DNA of 51,878 nucleotides, taken from positions 1-51,878 of the forward strand of contig NZ_JAUSOO010000078.1 in NCBI RefSeq assembly GCF_030656115.1, given 5' to 3'. Shown here piece after piece: positions 19,214-31,231 of this stretch (the first letter of the stretch is position 1; each line of letters opens with the position of its first letter). Below the pieces are notes generated by a model. That model was not told where the DNA came from. It saw only the letters and a list, made by a program, of their open reading frames with translations, and did no database searches. The DNA is from Hydrogenophaga sp. (GTDB lineage: Bacteria; Pseudomonadota; Gammaproteobacteria; Burkholderiales; Burkholderiaceae_C). Made by a program: the position numbers and the translations under genes.

Positions 19214-19888
19214 ATGGCCAAACACCTCGACCTTGAAGAGCAGGAACAACTCGACCAGATCAAACACTTCTGGGCTCAGTACGGCAACCTCATCACCTGG
19301 GTGTTGATTGCCGTGTTTGGCTCAATGGCGGCCTGGAACGGTTGGAGCTACTGGCAGCGCAGCCAGGCCACCAAGGCGGCTGCGTTGTACGACGAAATTG
19401 AGCGGGCGGCCGTCGCCAGCGATGCCGAGCGTATGGAACGCGCGCTGTCCGACATGAAAGACAAGTTCGGCAGCACCACCTTTGCCGCACAGAGCGGGTT
19501 GCTGGCCGGCAAGACGCTGTTCGACGCCGGCAAGACCGATGGCGCTCGTGCTGCGCTGACCTGGGTGGCCGAGAAAGTTTCTGACGACGCTTACAAAGCG
19601 GTGGCCCGCTTGCGCCTGGTGGGGTTGGACATCGAGGCTCAAGCTTTCGATCAAGCCCTCAAGACGTTGGAAACGCCGGTGCCGAAGCCGTTTGAGCCTT
19701 TGGTGGCCGACCGCCGGGGCGACGTGTTCATGGCACAGGGCAAAACCGAAGAAGCGAAGGCGCAATACCAAATGGCTTGGCGCGGTCTGAGCGACCGTGC
19801 GGAATACCGCCGACTGGTCGAGGTCAAACTGGCCTCGCTGGGCGTATCGGCATCCAGCCTCGCCGACACCGCAGAGGTGGCACGGTGA
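19214..19888 (+). CDS. yfgM: YfgM-family tetratricopeptide membrane protein
   Basis: YfgM is an ancillary inner-membrane protein near the SecYEG translocon with links to periplasmic chaperones. The 224-residue protein starts with a short cytoplasmic helix (LEEQEQLDQIKHFWAQYG), one transmembrane segment (about 20-42) and a TPR-like periplasmic part (AAQSGLLAGKTLFDAGKTDGA). It sits between hisS and bamB, its usual place. The stop overlaps the bamB start. Confidence 0.9.
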   Translation: MAKHLDLEEQEQLDQIKHFWAQYGNLITWVLIAVFGSMAAWNGWSYWQRSQATKAAALYDEIERAAVASDAERMERALSDMKDKFGSTTFAAQSGLLAGKTLFDAGKTDGARAALTWVAEKVSDDAYKAVARLRLVGLDIEAQAFDQALKTLETPVPKPFEPLVADRRGDVFMAQGKTEEAKAQYQMAWRGLSDRAEYRRLVEVKLASLGVSASSLADTAEVAR

Positions 19889-21036
19889 GCGCGTTGCGTG
19901 GGGTGCATGGGCGACCAAGCCGTTTGGCCTGGGTGGTATCGGGTGCGGTGATCGCGTTGGCGCTCACGGCATGTTCATCGGGTCCAGAGAAGCCCAAGCC
20001 CGCCCAACTGGCACCCGTGGCCGCCCTCATGGGCACCACGGTGGCTTGGTCTTCACAGGTGGGCGCGTCGCACGCAGCGCTGGCGCCGCGTGCAGTGGCC
20101 GGCCGGGTGTTTGCAGCAGGCAGCGCGGGCACGGTGGTGGCATTGGACGCCTCAACGGGGAAAGACGTCTGGCGTCTGAACCTCGCACAGCCCATCGCTG
20201 CTGGCGTGGGCTCCGACGGCGAGCTGGCTGCTGTGATCACGCAAGGCAACGACCTCGTGACCATCCGCGATGGCCAAGAGGTCTGGCGTGTGCGCTTGCC
20301 TGCGCGCTCTTTCACGGCGCCACTGGTGGCCGGAAAACGTGTGTTTGTGTTGACCGCCGACCGCACGGTTCGCGCTTTTGATGGTCAGACCGGCGCCCGC
20401 TTGTGGGTTCAATCGCGTCCTGCCGAACCGTTGGTGCTGAGCCAGTCCGGCGCCCTGCTTGCCGTGGGCGATACCCTGGTGGTGGGTCTGGCGGGTCGCT
20501 TGGCGGGTTTGAATCCGCTCAACGGATCCATTCGCTGGGACGTCCCCGTGGCCACCTCGCGCGGTACCAACGAGGTGGAGCGTCTGGTGGATGTGGTGGG
20601 GCCGGTCAGCCGGGTCGGCAACAGTGTTTGTGCCCGTGCCTATTCGGCAGCGGTGGCTTGTGTCGATGCTGGCCGCGGCACCGTGGCCTGGGCGCAGCCT
20701 GCGCAGGGAGCCACGGGTTTGCATGGTGATGACCGCTTGGTCTTCGGCACCGAATCCGACGGGCGTGTGTTGGCCTGGCAGCGCGCCAGCGGTGAACGTG
20801 GCTGGGAAGTGGACCGCTTGAAGCACCGTGGCCTGACCGCCCCCTTGGCCGTTGGCCGCGTGGTGGCGGTGGGCGACAGTCAGGGCCTTGTGCACTTGCT
20901 TTCGCGAGAAGATGGGTCCGAAATGACCCGCATGACCGCCGACGGCTCCGCCATTTTGGTGGCGCCTGTGCTGGCGGGTGATGCTTTGGTGGTGCAGACG
21001 CGCAACGGCGGTGTTTACGCCTGGCGTCCCCAATAA
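19885..21036 (+). CDS. bamB: Outer membrane assembly lipoprotein BamB
   Basis: BamB is a beta-propeller lipoprotein of the BAM complex. The GTG at 19885 overlaps the yfgM stop (GTGA). The 383-residue protein has a lipoprotein signal with lipidated Cys30 (ALALTACSS) and repeated PQQ-type propeller blades (GTVVALDASTGKDVWRLNL; VRAFDGQTGARLWV; LNPLNGSIRWDVPV; VDAGRGTVAWAQP). A longer in-frame start at 19777 would overlap yfgM by over 100 nt and is disfavoured. It is the partner of the bamD gene elsewhere in this window. Confidence 0.94.
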   Translation: MSALRGVHGRPSRLAWVVSGAVIALALTACSSGPEKPKPAQLAPVAALMGTTVAWSSQVGASHAALAPRAVAGRVFAAGSAGTVVALDASTGKDVWRLNLAQPIAAGVGSDGELAAVITQGNDLVTIRDGQEVWRVRLPARSFTAPLVAGKRVFVLTADRTVRAFDGQTGARLWVQSRPAEPLVLSQSGALLAVGDTLVVGLAGRLAGLNPLNGSIRWDVPVATSRGTNEVERLVDVVGPVSRVGNSVCARAYSAAVACVDAGRGTVAWAQPAQGATGLHGDDRLVFGTESDGRVLAWQRASGERGWEVDRLKHRGLTAPLAVGRVVAVGDSQGLVHLLSREDGSEMTRMTADGSAILVAPVLAGDALVVQTRNGGVYAWRPQ

Positions 21037-21046
21037 CGATTTGATG

Positions 21047-21069
21047 ACCGTGCGCATGTTGCGCACGGT
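21047..21069 (+). promoter_or_regulatory. Strong perfect hairpin between bamB and der
   Basis: A 10-bp perfect stem ACCGTGCGCA-TGT-TGCGCACGGT lies 11 nt after the bamB stop. It is not followed by a T-run, so it is not a standard terminator. It could be a processing or 3'-protecting hairpin between bamB and der. The spacer also holds AAAGCTTTTT just before der. Confidence 0.6.
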
Positions 21070-21091
21070 GTCCTGAACGAAAGCTTTTTCC

Positions 21092-22426
21092 GTGAAACCC
21101 GTCATCGCTCTGGTGGGGCGCCCCAATGTGGGCAAGTCCACCCTGTTTAACCGCCTGACGAGTTCACGCGACGCCATTGTGGCCGACTTTGCCGGCCTGA
21201 CCCGTGACCGCCACTACGGGAACGGTCGCATGGGACCCAGTGAATACATTGTCATCGACACCGGAGGTTTTGAACCCGATGCGAGTGAAGGTATTTACCG
21301 GGAAATGGCCAAGCAGACCCGGCAGGCTGTGGCCGAGTCGGATGTGGTCATTTTTGTGGTGGACGCACGCGCTGGCATCAGCGCACAAGACCACGAAATT
21401 GCGCAGTACCTGCGTCGTCTGGGCAAGCCCACGGTTCTGGTGGCCAACAAGGCCGAGGGCATGACCCAGGGCTTGCAGCTCGTCGAGTTCTTTGAATTGG
21501 GCCTGGGTGAAGTCATGCCCGTGTCGGGCGCCCACGGCCAGGGCATCCGCTCCATGCTGGAGAAGGCACTGGAAAGCATCCCGGGTTTTTCGACCGACGG
21601 CGAAGAAGACGAGCAGGTAGACCCGACGGTGATCCGTCTGGCGGTCGCTGGGCGCCCCAACGTGGGCAAGTCCACCCTGATCAACGCCTGGCTCGGCGAA
21701 GAGCGCTTGGTGGCATTCGATATGCCGGGTACCACCCGGGACGCCATTTCGGTCCCGTTTGAGCGGAATGGTCAGAAATTTGAGTTGATCGACACGGCTG
21801 GCATTCGCCGCAAGGGCCGTGTCTTCGAAGCGATCGAAAAGTTTTCCGTCGTCAAAACGCTGCAGGCGATCGAAAACGCACATGTGGTGCTGCTCCTGCT
21901 GGATGCTACCCAGGGCGTCACCGACCAGGATGCCCACATCGCCGGCTTCATTTTGGAAAGTGGCCGTGCGGTGGTGATCGCCATCAACAAATGGGATGCG
22001 GTGGACGCCTACCAGCGCGAACAGGTAGAGCGGCAAATTGAAACCCGTCTGGCTTTTCTAAAGTTTGCCTCTTTGCACCTGATTTCGGCGCAGAAGCGGC
22101 AAGGGCTGGCCCCGGTGTGGAAGTCGATTGGTCTGGCCCATGCCTCGGCCATGCGCAAGATGTCTACACCCGTGCTCACCCGTTTGCTGCTGGAAGCTGT
22201 GGCCTTCCAGGCGCCACAGCGCGGTGGAATGTTCCGTCCCAAGATGCGCTATGCCCACCAGGGAGGTATGAATCCGCCCGTGATCGTGATCCACGGGAAT
22301 TCACTGGAACATGTCCCAGAGTCGTACAAGCGGTTCCTCGAAGGCCGCTTTCGAAAGGCGTTTGACCTCGTGGGTACGCCGCTGCGCATTGAGTTCAAGA
22401 CCTCCACCAACCCCTTTAAGGACTAA
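21092..22426 (+). CDS. der: Ribosome biogenesis GTPase Der (EngA)
   Basis: Double-GTPase needed for 50S subunit assembly. The 444-residue protein carries two G domains, each with GRPNVGKS (from residues 8 and 187), two NKxD-type motifs (VANKAEG, which departs from NKxD, and INKWDAVD), and a C-terminal KH-like domain ([31 protein letters not shown]). The start is GTG at 21092. The order bamB-der-hfq is normal for the group. Confidence 0.96.
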   Translation: MKPVIALVGRPNVGKSTLFNRLTSSRDAIVADFAGLTRDRHYGNGRMGPSEYIVIDTGGFEPDASEGIYREMAKQTRQAVAESDVVIFVVDARAGISAQDHEIAQYLRRLGKPTVLVANKAEGMTQGLQLVEFFELGLGEVMPVSGAHGQGIRSMLEKALESIPGFSTDGEEDEQVDPTVIRLAVAGRPNVGKSTLINAWLGEERLVAFDMPGTTRDAISVPFERNGQKFELIDTAGIRRKGRVFEAIEKFSVVKTLQAIENAHVVLLLLDATQGVTDQDAHIAGFILESGRAVVIAINKWDAVDAYQREQVERQIETRLAFLKFASLHLISAQKRQGLAPVWKSIGLAHASAMRKMSTPVLTRLLLEAVAFQAPQRGGMFRPKMRYAHQGGMNPPVIVIHGNSLEHVPESYKRFLEGRFRKAFDLVGTPLRIEFKTSTNPFKD

Positions 22427-22512
22427 GGTGAGTCGGGCTGTGTACGCCCCAGCTTTCCTCGGTGTGGTATGGTTCACATCCTCTTAACTTCATTTTGAAC
22501 ACGGAACATATC

Positions 22513-22764
22513 GTGAGCAATAACAAAGGCCAACTCTTGCAAGATCCTTTCCTGAACCAGCTTCGCCGGGAACACGTTCCTGTCTCGATTTACTTGGTCA
22601 ACGGTATCAAGCTGCAGGGTCAGATCGAATCTTTTGACCAGTACGTCGTGTTGCTGCGCAACACCGTGACCCAAATGGTCTACAAACACGCCATTTCCAC
22701 CATTGTTCCTGGCCGTCCAGTGCAGTTCTCTGCCGCTGCTGCAGACGAGTCTGCAGCCTCTTGA
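22513..22764 (+). CDS. hfq: RNA chaperone Hfq
   Basis: Sm-like hexamer that mediates sRNA-mRNA pairing. The GTG at 22513 gives an 83-residue protein beginning [20 protein letters not shown], with the Sm1 motif ([20 protein letters not shown]) and Sm2 motif ([10 protein letters not shown]). A longer in-frame ATG at 22462 adds residues outside the family. A TGGTATGGT extended -10-like sequence lies near 22467, upstream of the start. Followed by hflX, as in E. coli. Confidence 0.96.
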   Translation: MSNNKGQLLQDPFLNQLRREHVPVSIYLVNGIKLQGQIESFDQYVVLLRNTVTQMVYKHAISTIVPGRPVQFSAAAADESAAS

Positions 22765-22809
22765 TTTTGTATTGCTCTCTGATGTCGTCGGAGTTCATGC
22801 TGCGCGCAG

Positions 22810-24036
22810 GTGTGGGCCAGTGCTGCATCTGCGGCCAGCTTGACTGATTTGAATCCCTCCGAACCAACCAGTACGGCGTCCCCATCGGTCATTTTGGTGG
22901 GGGTCGACTTCGGTGTGCCTCACTTCGATGGCGAACTCGAAGAGCTCGGGTTACTGGCTCAAACGGCCGGTTATACCGTTGCCGATCGCGTAAGCTGCAA
23001 GCGTCGAGCGCCCGACCCTGCATTGTTTGTCGGCTCTGGCAAGGCCGATGAAATCAAATTGCTCGCGCAGTCTACAGGCGCTTCTGAAGTGCTGTTTGAC
23101 CAGGCCTTGAGTCCGGCTCAACAGCGCAATTTGGAGCGGCACTTGGGCTTGCCGGTGAACGACCGAACGCTGCTCATCCTTGAAATTTTTGCACAACGTG
23201 CTCGCAGCCACGAAGGCAAATTGCAGGTGGAGCTCGCACGGTTGCAGTATCTGTCGACCCGGTTGGTCCGACGCTGGTCGCATCTGGAGCGGCAAAGCGG
23301 TGGCATCGGCATGCGCGGTGGTCCGGGGGAAAAACAGATTGAACTGGATCGGCGTTTGATCAGCGATGCCATCAAACGCACCAAGGAGCGGTTGGGCAAG
23401 GTCAAAAAACAGCGCGCCACGCAAAGACGCCAACGCGAGCGCCGCGATGCGTTCAATATTTCACTGGTCGGTTACACCAACGCGGGCAAATCGTCGCTGT
23501 TCAATGGGCTTGTGAAAGCGCGCACCTACGCTGCGGACCAGTTGTTTGCCACACTCGATACGACAACGCGGCAGCTTTACTTGGGGGAAGCTGGCCGCTC
23601 GGTGTCCTTGTCCGATACCGTCGGTTTTATTCGCGATCTGCCGCACGGCCTGGTTGACGCGTTTGCTGCCACGCTGCAAGAGGCTGTGGACGCCGACTTG
23701 TTGCTGCACGTGGTGGATGCGTCCAATCCGGCGCACCCCGAGCAAATAGCCTCGGTGATGGGGGTGTTGAAAGATATCGGTGCAGATCAAATACCGCAAA
23801 TTTTGGTATTCAACAAGCTTGATGCGATGGACCCTGCAACAGTTCCGGCGCTTCTGGTGGATTTGATGGAACTGGATGGGCAGTCGGTGCCTCGTATCTA
23901 CGTCAGTGCACGCAGCGGCCAAGGTTTCCCTGAGCTGCGTGGTATGTTGGCTGAGCGTGTTATGTCCCAGGTCGGTGAAGCCGGCGATATGGGTCCGTAC
24001 GACCAAGGGTCGTTCGAGGGTATTGAAAATACGTAG
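22810..24036 (+). CDS. hflX: Ribosome-associated GTPase HflX
   Basis: HflX binds 50S subunits and can split stalled ribosomes, notably after heat shock. The protein (up to 408 residues) has the HflX N-terminal domain (ADRVSCKRRAPDPALFVGSGKADEI starts this region), a coiled region (GGIGMRGGPGEKQIELDRR), and a G domain with GYTNAGKSSLF near residue 220 and VFNKLDAMD. The start is uncertain: GTG 22810 and TTG 22840 are both plausible. It follows hfq after a short gap. Confidence 0.93.
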   Translation: MWASAASAASLTDLNPSEPTSTASPSVILVGVDFGVPHFDGELEELGLLAQTAGYTVADRVSCKRRAPDPALFVGSGKADEIKLLAQSTGASEVLFDQALSPAQQRNLERHLGLPVNDRTLLILEIFAQRARSHEGKLQVELARLQYLSTRLVRRWSHLERQSGGIGMRGGPGEKQIELDRRLISDAIKRTKERLGKVKKQRATQRRQRERRDAFNISLVGYTNAGKSSLFNGLVKARTYAADQLFATLDTTTRQLYLGEAGRSVSLSDTVGFIRDLPHGLVDAFAATLQEAVDADLLLHVVDASNPAHPEQIASVMGVLKDIGADQIPQILVFNKLDAMDPATVPALLVDLMELDGQSVPRIYVSARSGQGFPELRGMLAERVMSQVGEAGDMGPYDQGSFEGIENT

Positions 24037-24088
24037 CTCTGATTGGGCACAATGGCATGGTTTTGTTTCGAATTAAAGTTGGCAACAC

Positions 24089-25459
24089 ATGGATGTGAAT
24101 CTGAATAACTCTTCCAGCGATTCGCGCAACAGCCGTAGCTTGCTGGGGTCTGGCCGCAACGGCGTGCGTGCGTTGTTTGGCATGTTCAATCTGAACGATC
24201 CCCGTTGGGGTCGCGGTGACGGTGACGGTGGTGCTCCAAAGGATCCGGAGGCGGGACGTGAACCGTCTCGCGAGCAGCGTCCTCCCAAGGCGCAAGGTCC
24301 CAACCAAGGTCCGCCTGATTTGGACGAATTGTGGCGCGACTTCAACCGCAAATTGGGCGGATTGTTGGGTGGCAAAGGCGGTGGCAGTGGTTCTGGTGGT
24401 GGCTCGGGCATGCCAGGCTTCAACCCGAGTCCGAAGAGCACCGGTATTGGCGTTGGCTTGGTTGCAGGCGTGGCTGTTCTGGTTTGGATGGGTACCGGCT
24501 TTTTCATCGTGCAAGAGGGTCAACAGGCTGTCATCACCCAGTTTGGCAAATACCACAGTTCGGTGGGGGCCGGTTTCAACTGGCGTTTGCCTTATCCGAT
24601 TCAACGCCATGAGACGGTTTTTGTGACCCAGATTCGCTCCGTTGACGTGGGTCGAGACACCGTGTTGCCTGCCACAGGTCTGCGCGATTCGGCCATGCTG
24701 ACGGTCGATCAAAACATTGTTGAAATCAAGTTTGCGGTGCAATACCGCCTGAATGACGCACGTGCGTTCCTGTTTGAGAGCCGCGATCCCGATGCGTCGG
24801 TGGTGAAGGCTGCAGAGACGGCCGTGCGCGAGGTCATCGGCAAGATGAAAATGGATGCCGCGCTGGCCGAAGAGCGGGACCAGATTGCGCCCCGTGTTCG
24901 GGTGTTGATGCAAACCATTTTGGATCGCTACAAGGTCGGTATTGAGGTGGTGGGTATCAACCTGCAGCAGGGCGGTGTGCGTCCACCCGAGCAGGTGCAG
25001 GCGTCTTTCGACGACGTGCTCAAAGCAGGGCAGGAGCGCGAACGAGCCAAAAACGAAGCGCAGGCTTACGCCAACGATGTGGTTCCGCGTGCACGGGGTG
25101 CTGCTTCGCGTTTGACAGAAGAGGCGGAGGGTTACCGCGCACGGATCGTTGCACAGGCAGAGGGCGATTCGCAGCGGTTCCGCTCGGTGCTGGCGGAATA
25201 CCAGAAAGCGCCCCAGGTAACCCGGGAGCGCATGTACACCGACGCCATGCAAGAAATTTACTCCAACGTCACCAAGGTGCTGGTAGACACCAAGTCGGGG
25301 TCCAATCTGCTGTATTTGCCGCTGGACAAGATCATGCAAATGACCGCTCAGACGGCGTCTGCGGGCAGTTCGGTGCCGGTCTTGCCGCCTGCTACTTCCA
25401 GCACCGCACCCATTCCGTCTACCAACGCTGCGCGCTCGCGCGAGCGTGAAAGTCGCTAA
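24089..25459 (+). CDS. hflK: HflK, membrane SPFH protein regulating FtsH
   Basis: HflK and HflC form a large cage around the FtsH protease in the inner membrane. The 456-residue protein has a Gly-rich N-terminus (RWGRGDGDGG; GKGGGSGSGGGSGMPG), one transmembrane helix (about 120-142), the SPFH/band-7 domain (FFIVQEGQQAVITQFGKYH) and a C-terminal coiled region (RLTEEAEGYRARIVAQAEGD). ATG at 24089 lies 52 nt after hflX. Confidence 0.95.
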   Translation: MDVNLNNSSSDSRNSRSLLGSGRNGVRALFGMFNLNDPRWGRGDGDGGAPKDPEAGREPSREQRPPKAQGPNQGPPDLDELWRDFNRKLGGLLGGKGGGSGSGGGSGMPGFNPSPKSTGIGVGLVAGVAVLVWMGTGFFIVQEGQQAVITQFGKYHSSVGAGFNWRLPYPIQRHETVFVTQIRSVDVGRDTVLPATGLRDSAMLTVDQNIVEIKFAVQYRLNDARAFLFESRDPDASVVKAAETAVREVIGKMKMDAALAEERDQIAPRVRVLMQTILDRYKVGIEVVGINLQQGGVRPPEQVQASFDDVLKAGQERERAKNEAQAYANDVVPRARGAASRLTEEAEGYRARIVAQAEGDSQRFRSVLAEYQKAPQVTRERMYTDAMQEIYSNVTKVLVDTKSGSNLLYLPLDKIMQMTAQTASAGSSVPVLPPATSSTAPIPSTNAARSRERESR

Positions 25460-25495
25460 GTACACGCGTTTACCAAGCGACAAGAGAGTCATCAT

Positions 25496-26383
25496 ATGAA
25501 CAAACTGGGTTTTTTCATTACTTCTGTGCTGGTGGCCTTGGCCATCGCCAGTTCCATGCTGTTCGTTGTAGACCAACGCCAATTTGGTGTGGTCTTTCAA
25601 CTCGGGCAAATCAAGCAGGTTGTGACCGATCCTGGTCTCAACTTTAAGCTTCCGCCCCCATTTCAAAACGTGTCTTATATCGACAAGCGTTTGCTCACGC
25701 TGGAGAGCACCGACACCGAGCCCTCCCTGACCGCTGAGAAACAGCGCGTTGTGATTGACTGGTACGTGCGCTGGCGCATCAGCGACCCACAGGCCTATAT
25801 CCGCAACGTCGGTATCAACGAGCGTGCCGGTGCATTGCAACTCAACCGTGTGGTTCGCAACTCGTTTCAGGAAGAGGTCAACAAGCGGACCTTGAACGAA
25901 CTGCTCTCGACCCGCCGCGAGCAACTGATGGACGATGTCAAGCGCGAAGTGCTCAATGCTGTGAGCAGTGCTGACAAGCCTTGGGGCATGGATGTGGTCG
26001 ATGTTCGTATCACACGTGTGGACTACGCAGAGAGCATCACGGCTTCGGTCTACCAGCGGATGGAGGCTGAGCGCAAGCGGGTGGCCAATGAGCTGCGGTC
26101 TACCGGTTTTGCTGAAGGCGAAAAGATCCGGGCTGACGCCGATCGTCAGCGGGAAGTGATTGTCTCGGAAGCCTACCGCGCGGCCCAGCTCATCAAGGGT
26201 GAAGGCGATGCCAAGGCGGCTGCCGCCTTTTCGGATGCCTTTGGCCGAGATCCTGCTTTTGCCCAGTTTTACCGCAGTCTGGAAGCTTACAAATCCAGTT
26301 TTGCTGGCAAATCGGACGTGATGGTGATAGATCCATCCTCTGAATTTTTCAAAGGTATGCGCGGTAGCAACCTGCCACGCTGA
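25496..26383 (+). CDS. hflC: HflC, membrane SPFH protein regulating FtsH
   Basis: Partner of HflK. The 295-residue protein begins with a membrane anchor (about 3-25, GFFITSVLVALAIASSMLFV), followed by an SPFH domain (DQRQFGVVFQLGQIKQVVTDPGL) and a long helical region (ASVYQRMEAERKRVANELRS). Length is typical. The stop overlaps the start of the DUF2065 gene. Confidence 0.95.
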   Translation: MNKLGFFITSVLVALAIASSMLFVVDQRQFGVVFQLGQIKQVVTDPGLNFKLPPPFQNVSYIDKRLLTLESTDTEPSLTAEKQRVVIDWYVRWRISDPQAYIRNVGINERAGALQLNRVVRNSFQEEVNKRTLNELLSTRREQLMDDVKREVLNAVSSADKPWGMDVVDVRITRVDYAESITASVYQRMEAERKRVANELRSTGFAEGEKIRADADRQREVIVSEAYRAAQLIKGEGDAKAAAAFSDAFGRDPAFAQFYRSLEAYKSSFAGKSDVMVIDPSSEFFKGMRGSNLPR

Positions 26384-26580
26384 TGGACTGGCCACCGAGC
26401 GAGGCACTTTGGCTGGCGGTGGCCCTCGTGCTTATTTTTGAGGGGCTGTTGCCCTTGGTGGCACCTTCGACCTGGCGCCGTGTGTTCAGTGAAATGCTGA
26501 AGCTCCAAGACGGTCAGCTTCGATTCTTTGGTCTGGTGACGCTCGGTAGCGGTTTGCTGCTGTGGTGGTTGCTGGCCTGA
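26383..26580 (+). CDS. DUF2065 small inner-membrane protein (YjeT-like)
   Basis: This 65-residue protein has two hydrophobic segments (about 8-25 and 47-64) joined by APSTWRRVFSEMLKLQDGQ, the pattern of the DUF2065/YjeT family, which in E. coli also follows hflC. The function is unknown. Its ATG shares bases with the hflC stop (TGATG), so it is probably translated with hflC. Confidence 0.88.
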   Translation: MDWPPSEALWLAVALVLIFEGLLPLVAPSTWRRVFSEMLKLQDGQLRFFGLVTLGSGLLLWWLLA

Positions 26581-26703
26581 TCAAGCTCTTTGAAACCCGA
26601 GGCATTCTCGCCTTGTCACCGTGATTCCCGGTTGTCCTGGCCGCAGTGCGCCGGGAAGCGCTTCGCCAGCCCGGTAAAATCACGGTTTTAACAGCTCCTG
26701 AAA

Positions 26704-29291
<2,588 letters not shown>

Positions 29292-29349
29292 TGGCCGCGG
29301 GTGCCTGTTTCGTGCAAAATCCACAACCCCTATTCCACCCGGAGCTTGC

Positions 29350-29874
29350 ATGCTGACCGAAGACGGAAAACACCTCTACGTTTCCTACGACGAGTACCAC
29401 AACCTGATCGAGAAGCTCGCACTCAAGGTGTACCAGTCCGGTTGGGAATTTGACACCATTCTGTGTCTGGCGCGCGGCGGCATGCGTCCGGGGGATATTC
29501 TCTCGCGCATTTTTGACAAACCGTTGGCCATCATGTCCACCAGTTCTTACCGTGCCGAGGCTGGCAAGGTGCAGGGCGATCTGGACATTGCCCGCTACAT
29601 CACCACACCCAAAGGCGAGATCGCGGGCAAAGTGCTGCTGGTGGACGATCTGGCCGACTCCGGTCACACGCTCAAAGCGGTGATCGGTCTTCTGAAGAAC
29701 AACTACGCACCCATCACCGAGCTGCGCAGCGCGGTCATCTGGACCAAAGAGCTTTCCACCTTCACGCCCGACTATTCGGTGGAATACCTGCCCACCAACC
29801 CCTGGATTCATCAGCCGTTCGAAGGCTACGACAGCATGCGCCCGGCGCAGTTGCTGGAGAAGTGGAAACTTTGA
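29350..29874 (+). CDS. Purine-type phosphoribosyltransferase
   Basis: Type I phosphoribosyltransferase fold of 174 residues, with the PRPP-binding loop VLLVDDLADSGHT (about 96-108) and the upstream CLARGGMRPGDILS loop. The closest known role is xanthine/hypoxanthine-guanine salvage (Gpt-like), supported by the purA neighbour, but the base specificity cannot be read from sequence. The gene follows purA by 58 nt and is followed by a terminator, so it may be the last gene of the hisZ-purA unit. Confidence 0.88.
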   Translation: MLTEDGKHLYVSYDEYHNLIEKLALKVYQSGWEFDTILCLARGGMRPGDILSRIFDKPLAIMSTSSYRAEAGKVQGDLDIARYITTPKGEIAGKVLLVDDLADSGHTLKAVIGLLKNNYAPITELRSAVIWTKELSTFTPDYSVEYLPTNPWIHQPFEGYDSMRPAQLLEKWKL

Positions 29875-29926
29875 GGGCGCTATTGCCGCTGCAGCGTGGA
29901 CTGCACGCCTTGAGGAAACACCCGCA

Positions 29927-29950
29927 GGGCGCCTTGGGTGCCCATTTTTT
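29927..29950 (+). terminator. Rho-independent terminator after the purA-phosphoribosyltransferase unit
   Basis: Stem GGGCGCC (29927-29933), loop TTG, GGTGCCC (29937-29943) with one G-T wobble, then A and six T. It is 52 nt past the phosphoribosyltransferase stop and 42 nt before the next start. Confidence 0.75.
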
Positions 29951-29992
29951 GCATCCGCTGCGCCTCGGCGGGAAACTCTTTGCCTGCTGTTC

Positions 29993-31183
29993 ATGACCGA
30001 GCTTGCCACCCAGCTGATCCACCACGCGTACCGTCCGCCTGAGGGCTTTGAAGCCGTGGCGCCTGGCGTTCACAAGGCTTCGACGGTCATCTTCCCCAAC
30101 GTGCATGCCCTGCGCACGCGGGAGTGGAAAGACAAAAGCGGCTACACCTACGGTTTGCACGGGACCCCCACCACCTTCATTCTGGAAGAGCGTATTGCCA
30201 CCCTTGAGGGTGGGCGGTTTTGTGCGCTGGTGCCCAGTGGTCTTTCGGCGGTGGCGTTGGTGGACATGGCCTTTCTGCGCCAGGGCGACGAGCTGTTGAT
30301 TCCCGACAACGCCTATGGCCCCAACAAGGCGTTTGCCCATGTGGAGCTGGCCGCCTGGGGCATCACGCACCGCTACTACGACCCACAGAACCCCGCTGAC
30401 TTGGCCGACAAGATCGGACCGACCACCCGCCTGGTCTGGCTGGAGGCGCCGGGGTCGATCACGCTGGAGTTCCCCGATCTGCCAGCCTTGGTGGCGGTGG
30501 TGCAGCAAGCCAACACCGCCCGGACCGGTGCGCGTCCCATTTTGACGGCGCTCGACAACACCTGGGGGGCGGGCATTGCGTTCAACGCGTTCCAGTTGGG
30601 GGCCGACATCTCGATGCAGGCCCTCACCAAATACCCCAGCGGCGGGGCCGATGTGCTGATGGGTTCCGTGGTGACCCGCGACGAAGCCTTGCACCAACAG
30701 GTGTTGATGACGCACATGCGGTTGGGGCTGGGCGTGAGCGCCAACGACACCGAGCTGGTGTTGCGCGGTTTGAACACCATGGCGCTTCGTTACGCTGCAC
30801 AAGATGCGGCCACGCGTGGGTTGGCCCGCTGGATGCAAGGGCAGCCTGGTGTGGCGAAGGTGTTGCACCCGGCCTTGGCCGGGTCGCCCGGTCACGCCGT
30901 GTGGCAACGCGATGCCAAGGCCGCCGCTTGTCTGTTCAGCGTGGTGTTTGATTCCGGCATTGCGCCGTGCCAGATCGACGCGTTTTGCGACAGCCTGCGT
31001 TTGTTCAAACTCGGCTGGAGTTGGGCTGGCCCCATCAGTCTGTGCGCGCCGTACGATGTGCCGTCCATTCGCACCACGCCCTGGCCGCATGCTGGCGGTC
31101 TGGTACGCTTTGCAGTGGGTCTGGAAGCCGTGGACGACCTGCGAGCCGATCTGTCCCAGGCACTGCCCGCTCTGTCGGCTTGA
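29993..31183 (+). CDS. metC: Cystathionine beta-lyase-like PLP enzyme
   Basis: Member of the Cys/Met metabolism PLP enzymes (fold type I). The 396-residue protein has the substrate/PLP segment GYTYGLHGTPTTFILEERIA, the conserved DNTWGAG, and the PLP-binding Lys213 in ALTKYPSGGADVLMG. The MetC role (cystathionine to homocysteine, pyruvate and ammonia) is the best family match; a C-S lyase with another substrate is possible. The ATG at 29993 lacks a clear ribosome binding site. It has its own unit after the terminator. Confidence 0.88.
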   Translation: MTELATQLIHHAYRPPEGFEAVAPGVHKASTVIFPNVHALRTREWKDKSGYTYGLHGTPTTFILEERIATLEGGRFCALVPSGLSAVALVDMAFLRQGDELLIPDNAYGPNKAFAHVELAAWGITHRYYDPQNPADLADKIGPTTRLVWLEAPGSITLEFPDLPALVAVVQQANTARTGARPILTALDNTWGAGIAFNAFQLGADISMQALTKYPSGGADVLMGSVVTRDEALHQQVLMTHMRLGLGVSANDTELVLRGLNTMALRYAAQDAATRGLARWMQGQPGVAKVLHPALAGSPGHAVWQRDAKAAACLFSVVFDSGIAPCQIDAFCDSLRLFKLGWSWAGPISLCAPYDVPSIRTTPWPHAGGLVRFAVGLEAVDDLRADLSQALPALSA

Positions 31184-31231
31184 CCTTTTTCCTGAACCCT
31201 ATTTATTTAACAACCGACAAGAAAGACTGCT

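Noticed and set aside
23960..26407. Open frame of 815 codons on the minus strand across hflK and hflC
   Set aside because: The length is striking, but it spans two well-supported genes plus their spacer, is His/Arg-rich in the manner of antisense frames, and matches no family I know.
26383..26703. Riboswitch or leader peptide before hisZ
   Set aside because: The spacer 26581-26703 has no His-rich short frame and no clear paired terminator/antiterminator stems.
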